Below are positions 55,414 through 64,000 of a stretch of DNA of 64,000 nt, one piece after another (the first letter of the stretch is position 1; the number at the start of each line of letters is the position of its first letter). Location of the stretch: assembly GCA_032207245.1 (NCBI GenBank), contig CM063510.1, positions 47,208,315 through 47,272,314 of the forward strand. Reading direction: 5' to 3'. Source of the stretch: Pardosa pseudoannulata (Eukaryota > Arthropoda > Arachnida > Araneae > Lycosidae). The position numbers were made by a program, and so were the translations under genes. The notes under the pieces are model-generated. The model was not told the origin of the DNA. It did not search any database and saw only the letters and a program-made list of their open reading frames with translations.

Positions 55414-56520
55414 TTAATGTGTGACGAAGGATAAATTTAACACCTGTTTTTTGGTGTTACAACTTGATTTTGAGACTCGTGTCTATTAGGATTGAAAGCG
55501 GACAACAAAATCTCGTGAAAATGCAGATTCAATTGAAAATCCCCATAATTCACTATTAATAATAGTTTTGTGGATGACTATTTTGTTACTGAGTATTTTT
55601 TTTTTTCAGTTTTGAGCCTTGAGAATCCCAGAAGTAAGTAACACAAACAATTTTGAGGTTCCTTAAATCTTTTCTAACAATCCAGATGGAATAAGCTTAT
55701 TTAGTTATGAACAATTGTATAGCATTTGGGTATAAAAATTTCTGACTGAGTGAGTACAACAATTTTCAAGCGTATGCATTTCACGAATAAAATAATAAGT
55801 TATCAAATTAAACCTCATTGTGCAATTGGTTAGATATATTGAGATATTACTATAGTAGTTTTACTTATTAGTTATATTTTTCTGAGGAAATGGAACAGGA
55901 TTATATGGTCTAGCCCGTCAATTCTGAGATTTTCAGTCAGCATGAATAGCAGCGAGCGAGATATTAAAACAACCAAAATGGGGGTAAAAGATATTTGGAT
56001 TCATGATATAACACAAATCTAGAGGTGACAGAGGGTGAGTGATGGAGTTATTTTGACGTAATGGAAGAATAGAATGAGTTTAATAGCCAATGAGAATTGA
56101 GCATGTCGACCAATATGATCATTTATTAGTAGTTATTTATTTTCTTAATGTACAAAAGTATATCCATCTTTATGGTTTTTATAACTAATAACTCTGGGTA
56201 TCTGAATGCATGCATTGTAGCTATTCAGATAGGCCTACGTATGTGTATATCTGAAAATGTTAGATTTTGATAATTTAGTAGTGTAATTCACTCATTGCAG
56301 TAATGAAAGTTTTTATAAAAATTATGTAGAACTGTAAGGTTGTAAAAATTTTCATATTATGTTAAAAAAATAAGAATGTTATAATTTTTTAATTTTCTTT
56401 CATATGATTCTAATTATGAATCTCACAACTAACCAGTAGACGAGATTTTAAAAAAAACCTCCTTCCAATCTATCAAATCCAACTCGCCCCAATTCCTGAT
56501 ATCACTAAAATACTTGATTT
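55414..56520. other. AT-rich DNA, no feature seen
   Basis: No gene or element recognised before the ORF1 remnant. A short Jockey-derived stretch may begin near 56470, but it is frameshifted. Confidence 0.35.
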
Positions 56521-57146
56521 AAAACTATTAAATATTTTATTATCAAAGTCGAAAAGTATCGCTCCCTACATCCAGTTTCACAGTGTCATAGATGCCAGAA
56601 CTTCTTTCACAACAGCTCCAGCTGTTGGATGGCACCTAGATGCTTGAAATGCGCTGGAAATCATCTAAGTAGTGATTGTCCCCAAGTAGAAGAAGAATTT
56701 ATTAAATGTTGCAACTGCAGTGGTAAGCACCCTGAAAGCTATAAAGGATGCGCTAACTTACCAAAGCTTAGAAATAATTCCAGAAGCACTCCCCAAACCT
56801 CCCTATAAGCACTGACAAAAATCCTACCAGTAATAACCCTAAAACAAATAGGAAAATTTTGCTCAAATCGTTAGCAACGAAAATCAAATAGACTCTATAC
56901 TAACTACAAATTCCGGCAATAGGTCGATTCTTTACAAAACTCAGAACAAAATTCAACCTCCACTCTAATAACTCCACTCTAAAAGAAATTTTCGAGTTTG
57001 GAATATTAATTAAAACTCTCCTAGAATTCCAAGATATAACTGGCCTGATTAACTCATTAAAAGATTTCATCAATAAATTAAAGAAAACGGCTGACTCTAA
57101 CGAGCGACTCTCCCTTCTGTTCGAATTCTGTTCCAATTTCACTTAA
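56521..57146 (+). pseudogene. Jockey-type LINE ORF1 (gag-like) remnant with CCHC zinc knuckles
   Basis: The first part (56521-56806) is an open frame giving KYFIIKVEKYRS, then QCHRCQNFF and three Cys/His clusters: CHRC-x8-SSSC, CLKC-x3-HLSSDC, and CCNC-x3-H-x6-GC. This is the tandem zinc-knuckle region of Jockey-group ORF1 proteins, nucleic-acid chaperones of the LINE particle. After a stop, the C-terminal part resumes in shifted frames (SFAQIVSNENQ; then FEFGILIKTLLEF to SLLFEFCSNFT before the stop at 57144). Frameshifts and stops show decay. A minus-strand frame here (56900-57142) is a shadow. No RT follows. Confidence 0.8.
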
Positions 57147-58380
57147 TATTTTTCTCTCTTGATGCTATTTACCTTACCACCGTTCGATTTTTCTGATCTC
57201 TGTTTGCTAGTCTTTCAACGTTTGAGGGCGAGGCCCAGGCAACGTCGTAAAACATTGCACTCTGAGACTGGAAGGAAGGAACCACGAGCCTACATTGCGT
57301 ACAATAATACTTTTGATGCTTCATTTACTTACATATTTTATAATAATGTTTATCTTCAGTTTTTATTACACTAATGGAAAAAAGTGTTTACATTCTAATG
57401 CAAAATTTTGTTTTGGGATCTTTTCATTATTAACAGGATGCCATCTTAATATGTAGATGTAGATGGATGCGTACATGAATGCTAATGCATATACATTAAG
57501 AAAATTAAATACAGGCAGTTGCATTTTAAATTGGAATGTTAAAAATGGTAAAAACTTACTGATTACTAATACAAATCTAACTACGACCCACAAAGTAAAA
57601 GGTGTAGTAGTTACAAAGGTGTTGCCAATACAAATATAATAATAAGTAAATAAATTACAGTAACTTTTTTTTTCTTATACATCTACAATAATTTCCCTTG
57701 TTAACAAAGAAAAGTAAATATAGTAACATTTCTTAGTTAGGGTTCTAAATCCCCATTAGTATCTAAAGTTTATGTATACCCATCTTTTCTCGCAGCATCA
57801 ACTTCTGCTTATGTTGTGATCTGTCATTATATCTGTAGCTTGTATTTCTGTTGAAAGCTGCTGCACATTAATTTCTCCTTTTAATACTTTTTAAAGTGTT
57901 ACTAGTTAGAGTGTTACTAGGAGTGTTTTAGTTTTTTACTTAACTTATGTGATTCGTACACTCCGAAAGTACCAAAACAGGGGGAATAATCCAAGAAGTC
58001 CATTTTGACCATTTCTATACCGAAATTTGTTAATTAAAACGATATTAATTAAAAATCGACTCCAAACCATTGAATTATACGTAGCACATCCCTTTCTATT
58101 GATGTGTTGATGGCGATCCATGATCGTAGTTATTTTATTATTAGCATCATTTTCGCCCGATATTTAGTAAGAACTGACTGTACAACGGAAAAACGATTGC
58201 CAATTCTTCCAAACCTTTGTTGGTTTCAGTTTTTGAACTCCTGTTATTCTGTGTCTTAACTACGTTAATTTTGAAATTTGTGGCAACAATTTTTAATTCC
58301 GAACAGCTCCAAGAATTCTTAAAAACCTTTATATTGATTTATCTCTTTTAGAGAAAATCAAATAGTTTATAATTTAGAAT
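57147..58380. other. AT-rich DNA, no supported gene
   Basis: The sequence after ORF1 holds no recognisable reverse transcriptase. A small direct duplication AGTGTTACTAG lies at 57895 and 57910. Confidence 0.35.
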
Positions 58381-58382
58381 TA

Positions 58383-58818
58383 CAGTAGAACCTCGATTAT
58401 CTGAGCTAATTGGGACCACTAGTACCTCGGATATCGGAAATCTCGGTTAATAGAAACCATGTATAAAAACATTCCGTACTTGCGAATTTAACTAAATTTT
58501 AAAGTAAAAAAACAATAGAACGTTCTTTAAATGATAAAAATAAACATATATGAACTTATGTTTCACAGCTAAAAATATTTTAAAAGGAAATCAACTCTAG
58601 TAGTAAATTTTAAAAAGTAAAATGGAAATTTTTAACTAAGCTAAATATCAGACACATTTTCAAAAATAATTTCTTGGAAGTTGAGTGCTTTTGAGGGGAA
58701 GAAGTGCCTGTAACACGGACAACTAAGTAAAATGTGTACAATTTTTTCCAAGCTCATTTTGGAAAGGAGCAAAAAAAATTAGACTTCGTTATTGACTCAG
58801 TTAATCGAGTTTCTACTG
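58383..58818. mobile_element. Tigger-like MITE, 436 bp
   Basis: The left end CAGTAGAACCTCGATTATCT and the inverse of the right end, CAGTAGAAACTCGATTAACT, form inverted termini; both continue GAG. TA flanks at 58381-58382 and 58819-58820. The interior has no open frame and has no evident similarity to 51360-52226, so this is a separate non-autonomous family mobilised by a related transposase. Confidence 0.92.
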
Positions 58819-58820
58819 TA

Positions 58821-59196
58821 TTTTAAATTTTCTTACTTTTAGAACATTAATGCACATTTATATTGGAGGTTTGGAATGAAAAAAAAATTTCTTAGGCAGG
58901 ACGATGTTTAAATGTAAAACTTCTTAAATGAGGAAAATTTTAGTTTTATAAAGATATGAATAAAATTAGGAACTCCCCCCCCCAAAAAAAAAAAGAAAAG
59001 AACCTCTTATGCGAGTTCCACTATATTTTTAACAAAGTAGGCTTGTGAATAATGACGTTTTTGGAAATAGAGTTAATGATTGTTTCATAAATAATTCTAA
59101 GTAAAAAAATTATGAACTTCACACTATTTTTTTTTAAGTATGCAATACCAATTTAAAATAAATATATTAATAATATGAATTTTCAGACGTCGGAAT
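58821..59196. other. AT-rich DNA, no feature seen
   Basis: Includes a C9/A12 homopolymer pair near 58975-58995; nothing else recognised. Confidence 0.4.
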
Positions 59197-59260
59197 TAGG
59201 GCTGGGCAATATCTGAATTTTAATATTGTGATGTTTTCGATATATAAGTTTAAATTCGTA
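59197..59260. mobile_element. Solitary hAT-type end
   Basis: TAGGGCTGGGCAATATCTGA followed by ATATTGTGATG and TCGATATATAAG matches the (C/T)AGGGCTGGGCAATAT start and GATATA-rich subterminus of hAT elements. The other end was not found. Confidence 0.5.
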
Positions 59261-59717
59261 TATCACTTCATTATAGAGTCGTAAATATAAGTATGTTCTG
59301 TATAAAATACAAACACATGCATATATAAATTTGTGTGTTGCTTATCTAAGAAACAAAAATTCAATTTCTTAATTTACCTGATTAAAAGAATACATAAACT
59401 TAAGATGCCTCCCCCTTTTTTTTAATTTTTGGTATTTCAAATTTTTAGAAAAATCATGTTTTTTACAGTTTTTAGTACAAACCACATAAATTTTTCATAA
59501 ATTTCAAATCAGAATCACCCTTAGATTGGTTCTAGATTACAAAAATTTAACTTAAGTAGAATAATTTTCATTTTCTTAATTTTCACATATTTTTTTTTAT
59601 TTATTTTAATGCCCTAGGTTTTATAAGTATAAATTATATATAAAGCATAAGTATAAATATCAGAATTTTTAAGTCTTTTAAGTAAAACATAATGGGAACT
59701 TAAGAGTAGTGCAATAG
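59261..59717. other. AT-rich DNA, no feature seen
   Basis: No gene or element recognised. Confidence 0.4.
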
Positions 59718-59728
59718 CATAGAACTAA

Positions 59729-59985
59729 AACTCCTCAGCACAACAGCCCCTAGGGGGCCAGGGCCTATGGTGCCAATCTCCATTTCCGAGATCAAGGGCC
59801 CTGGGGTCCATAGCATATGTTCCAGTTAGGTGGTCAACCTTACGCAAAACCCCAAGTGTTAATTCCCAAGCATGCTTGGTCCTAAGTTTTTCTACCCACT
59901 GAAGAGATGAAAGGCTGAGTCAATCGTGCCCAGCCAGGGGATCGAACATCGGACCTGTGTCGTGGACTACCCCATTGCCACTCTA
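59729..59985 (-). mobile_element. tRNA-derived SINE, family 2, second copy
   Basis: Same structure as 33711-33980: inverted B box (GGGGATCGAAC on plus) near the 5' end, body with GGCCAGGGCCTATGGTGCC and GCATATGTTCCAGTTAGGTG. It has small deletions relative to the first copy, including the part between the B box and the end. CATAGAAC at 59718-59725 and 59986-59993 is a probable short target duplication. Confidence 0.92.
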
Positions 59986-59993
59986 CATAGAAC

Positions 59994-61012
59994 ATAGTCA
60001 CTGTAAAATAATAATATGAAAAGAGAGACAAATTATTTTTATATTTTATTTTACAACAAAGATGTTAACAAAACTACAAAGGAAACAAATCCATCTGGAG
60101 AAATTCTACAAGAATTTAAATCATAGTATTATCTACAATAAATTTGAGAAGTCGACGTAACATCTAACAAATATTAAAAACATGATAATACAAAGTAACT
60201 GGAAAAGATTCAAAGAGTCAAATCTCTAAAAATTATTTATTGGAAGATACTTCACCGCAAAGCATCTAAAATCTGGCAAAAGGTAACATTAAATATTGCA
60301 TAATGCTAAATTAAACAAAATAACATCCTTGTCAAATGGTTTACGAATTTAACAAAATAATCTGTAATTGTTTTATTAACCTGAATATATAACAATATTA
60401 ATAGAGAAAAATATTTTATTTCATAATAAAAAAATCCCTTACTGATTCACCAACCCACAAAATAAATGCATTTTTTATGAAAAATTTTGTTTATTAAAAA
60501 ATATGATTTACATAGAGATATTTTAAATGAGTTTCTAGAATAACACTACTTTTGCAATTTAAACCAGTTATGTAGCAGTAGGAAGGGTGAAAGATGATTT
60601 AATCTTTGTTTTGTCTATTTTTTAGGACACAATATTTTATTATTTAGTGCTTTTGTTATATTGAGAATTAAATTCTATTCTTGAAGATTTTGGGGCAAAA
60701 TCTTTATTTCAGATATAAGAAAATCAACATTTACTGAACAACAATCCAAACTATGAATTTTTAAAAATTGCCTTTTATTTATTCTTAAATTAAGAGACAC
60801 AGCTTAAACATTTCCTTGTCTTTTTAAATAAGCTTGTTGTAGCCTATAATTTAAATTATTAATTATAACAAGACACAATTTTTAATTTCCATACATTTAT
60901 GACTTTTTAAAAAGGTAGATATTCATACAGTTATATATTTAAATGCCTGAAAACTTAAATTAAATTTAGATTTTTATCAATAAAAAAATATTGTAAAACC
61001 CTTTAAATCCCT
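59994..61012. other. Very AT-rich DNA, no feature seen
   Basis: No gene, SINE or terminal repeat recognised. Confidence 0.4.
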
Positions 61013-61032
61013 GTGTTGCAGATTTGCAACAC
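61013..61032. repeat. Perfect hairpin, 8 bp stem and 4-base loop
   Basis: GTGTTGCA, loop GATT, TGCAACAC, just after AAAACCCTTTAAATCCCT. The setting could be the end of a piggyBac-like MITE, but the partner end (possibly near 61426) is unconvincing. Confidence 0.75.
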
Positions 61033-63377
61033 ATCCAAACAGTTGGTGTCATTTACACAAGTGCACTTCAAAAGACAGCTTTGCTAAGTGTTACTTATCC
61101 TGTAAATACAGTAATTAACACTATTTTGTCATAAAATCTGTGCTTAAATTGAGATATCATATTTAATTTTTCTATCAAAGTTTAAAAAAAAATGTCAAAA
61201 GTAGTTTTTTTTTTCAAATATTTTACGTGAAGTTAATTTTGTGCGAAATTATTAACAATATTTATAAAAAAATATGTATTTATTTGTAGAAAATATAAGT
61301 TTTGTCAATAAATTTTCATTATAATGTTTGAGATTTTTAAAATTAGCTTTTCCATGCTTAAAATATTATTTTCAAACATTTACGAAAATGCCTTTTAAAT
61401 TTGGGGTTACTGAGATGGAAAGGTTTAAAAAAAAGTTTGAGAATTATTAAATTTATAATTCAAGTCTATATTTAGCTCAACATCAATCCTGTTAATTTAA
61501 TTAAAAGTTTTGGTAAATGCACTGTAATAAAATATCTAATAAATGTATCTTGTTAGAGTGCACTGATATCAGTCACATTGTCCACTGAAAAATTCATTAT
61601 AATTAACTTATCTACAATTTTTTTACCTTTAATTATCTAAAATGAAATGACACTGTTTTAAATAATCTTTGCATAACTACTAAATTGCAAAAGTTGAGAA
61701 AAAATTATTGAAAACACTTCTCAGTTGCCCAATTTTTAAATAAAATGAATTATATGTACAGATATTAGAACTAGATTACAATTTTGTCAAAACTAAGTAG
61801 TTTCTAACATGAATATTTCTAATTCTCTTTTTGGCACTATTAATTTCAGACCTGATTAATTTTTAAACTTGATATTGGCAGTTATTAAAATGTTTTAGAA
61901 ATTTTTCTTAGAATATTTAGCACTAAACATATTTTAAACTGTGAAAAACTTCTCTCAATTGTGATTTCAAAATGGGAGGGGATAAATCAAAAGTGCCCCA
62001 CCATTTTTGTCCTTTCAACCTGTAGCTGGTTAATCTCTTGGCAGAAAATTTAATTTCTTCTATACAATTTTCCCTCCTAAACAATTTATTTTTCTAACAT
62101 ACATCATCAAAAATATACTTCAGTTCTCGAAGTTGGCACTTTGTTAATACTATGACCTAATATTGTAGGCAACAATTAACAAAAAGTATCACAAGTTTAG
62201 GATGTAACATGAATTGCAAAGTTTGGAAGAACACTACGGAAAAGACCATACATTGATATATAAATATTTCTTAATATTGATAGTCTGACAATACAAACAA
62301 ACTACACAAATGTGAAAATACAGTGAAAAGGATCAAAGATAAATGAATTTATAAGTATGATCTTTAGCAGATGTTCCCGATATTTTGTGACAATATTGCT
62401 TTACTCACTTGGCTTTTGACAATTACAAGCCATGACTTTACACATGAATGCATGAAATTTGACAGTGGTTTTGAGCAACAATTATAGAAAAAAATGTAAT
62501 AAAAATGTTAATATAGTCCAATCATCATTATTGCTGTTATATCACAAGTAATTTTAAAATAAACAAATAAGATTGAGCTGCACTGTATGTCTTTTTAATG
62601 AAAATAAATAACAGTAATCTTACCACCAAAAAGGCTAAATGATAATTACTCGGTAAGAGATAAACATGTTGGTACCTTGACTTATGAACCATGTCACAGT
62701 CAGTTTTTTGCCTTTGAGTAAGCTTCAAAGATAAAAAAGACAAAAATCATTGAAAACAAAAATTTAAGATAAAAAAGTACTTTCAATAATGTACCTTATA
62801 AATTCAGTTTATTTCTTTATATTTTATTCTAATTTATGGGAATTTAGGTTAGGTTTTTTTTAAGTTTTATTACACTTGTACATAATGTTTATTCTTAATA
62901 AAACTTTGCTTTTGTTGAAATTGTGTAGCAAAAATTTGGGATATGTACTGAGAAAACAGAAAATTAGTTTCATTTTAATTAATTTAAATTTTGAAAAATT
63001 GATTTAACAATAGTTTTATTCAGTTTAAAATTTCTACTCTGAATCCATCAGTCCACAGGTTGTTTAATCTCTAGGGTATATGCTTAATTATACTTAATGA
63101 AACCAATTTATTGCAGAACATTTTATTTGTAATGTGTTTTTATACAATATTCATATTTTAAAAATCCTATAACAAAATATTTAAGTTTTTTCTTGGTAAG
63201 GGTAGGTATACTAGAACCAATTATTAGCATTTTGATTTTGGGGAAAATAGATTTAGCATAAAAGTAATTTGATTTATGAGTTTTATTGTCTGATTATATT
63301 ATGGAACTCCTGTAAGTCAAGACACCATTGCTCTAATAGAAAATAAAGCTGTACATTTTTAGTAGTATTCTTATATT
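61033..63377. other. Very AT-rich DNA, no feature seen
   Basis: No supported gene; a 68-codon minus frame at 62537-62743 shows no domain. Confidence 0.4.
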
Positions 63378-63381
63378 TTAA

Positions 63382-63629
63382 CCCTTTGATGCACTGTGAT
63401 TGCACCAGAAAACATTTTTTTAAAGACATATGAGTAACTTATTTATTTCCTCTGTTTCTTAAATTTTATTTAAATGGAGGAGTCACAAATTAGATTTTTC
63501 TTGCTTATGACACCAAATGAAATCGCCCATCAAAACGACATTTTAAAACTATTTAGCTATTTAATTATTACATCATTTCAATGATATTATTTTCCCATTA
63601 TAACTAAGAATCTTCAATGTGTCAAAGGG
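63382..63629. mobile_element. piggyBac-like MITE, 248 bp
   Basis: TTAA at 63378-63381 then CCCTTTGATGCAC; the inverse of the right end reads CCCTTTGACACAT, with TTAT (TTAA with one change) following at 63630. There is no open frame. Terminal sequence and target fit piggyBac MITEs. Confidence 0.65.
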
Positions 63630-64000
63630 TTATTGCTTATAAAAAAAGTGTATAATTTTTAAAACATAATTACAACATTTCTCATAACGAGACATTTTTT
63701 TCATTAGAAAAATAAAAAAAAAAAGCTTTTACAAAGTCTTGGTATATACATTTTCTTATACCAACATTAAAATGTAAAGTCATTCTTATAAATTCCAAAC
63801 ATCAATTTATTGCTGACATAAAGAGCAAAAAGTCAAAGATTAAATTAAAATAACTGTGCAAAACCAGAAGTACAAATTTTATAATAAATTATATCTACCA
63901 TAGCAAAACAAACTTCTCAGTTTTGTCAGCTTGACAATCGTTACAAACAAAATGGACATATAAATAAATGCAAAATATATTCTACGGATAAACTCATTGT
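63630..64000. other. AT-rich DNA to window end
   Basis: No gene or element recognised. Confidence 0.4.

Noticed and set aside
56900..57142. 80-codon minus-strand frame
   Set aside because: Antisense shadow of the Jockey-type ORF1 C-terminal remnant.
60993..61426. piggyBac-like MITE from AAAACCCTTTAAATCC to GGAAAGGTTTAAA
   Set aside because: The putative ends match over too few bases and no TTAA flank pair is present; only the internal hairpin was kept.

Overview
This window looks like about 64 kb of nuclear DNA from an arthropod, most likely a spider or other arachnid. The assignment is inference. It rests on the strong AT bias seen by eye, the absence of any operon-like packing, abundant Pol III (tRNA-derived) SINEs ending in CCAAACCAAACC, a second and third tRNA-headed SINE family, and a mixed load of Tigger/pogo, piggyBac, hAT and Jockey-like non-LTR elements. 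A 100-N assembly gap lies at 50111-50210. I found no confident host protein-coding gene and no canonical standalone tRNA or rRNA. Every reading frame whose protein family I recognise belongs to a transposon, and nearly all other frames are short and random-looking or lie inside SINEs.

Layout. 1-5.8 kb holds a duplicated ~135 bp unit around a ~300 bp repeat that recurs inverted at 17.5 kb, a CpG-rich block with a perfect CRE, a piggyBac-type MITE, an (AT)n tract, a SINE and the first of two hAT-like ~700 bp repeats (its partner is at 8.0-8.7 kb). 5.8-30.4 kb is mostly unannotatable AT-rich DNA with dispersed SINE copies and several more base-balanced, non-coding islands that could be regulatory. 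30.4-36 kb is a retroelement-rich stretch: SINEs of all three families plus two 5'-truncated copies of one LINE family with AACC-type tails, one of them still encoding a zinc-binding C-terminus. 36-48 kb has a CRE/E-box cluster, solitary hAT ends, more SINEs and hairpins. 48.7-59.3 kb is a DNA-transposon cluster: a piggyBac remnant keeping a cysteine-rich C-terminus, two different Tigger/pogo elements keeping opposite ends of a transposase, a third Tigger-like MITE, piggyBac and hAT ends, and a decayed Jockey-type ORF1 with CCHC zinc knuckles. The last ~5 kb is very AT-rich and ends with a 248 bp piggyBac-like MITE.

How it fits together. The region reads as a large intron or intergenic desert colonised over a long time. 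SINE copies with perfect 14 bp target-site duplications show LINE-type insertion. The CCAAACC tail of the main SINE resembles the AACC tail of the resident LINE, which suggests that LINE family as the SINE's mobilising partner. All DNA transposons seen are internally deleted or frameshifted. I found no new gene system; the most useful observations are the transposon structures, the LINE/SINE pairing and the candidate regulatory islands.
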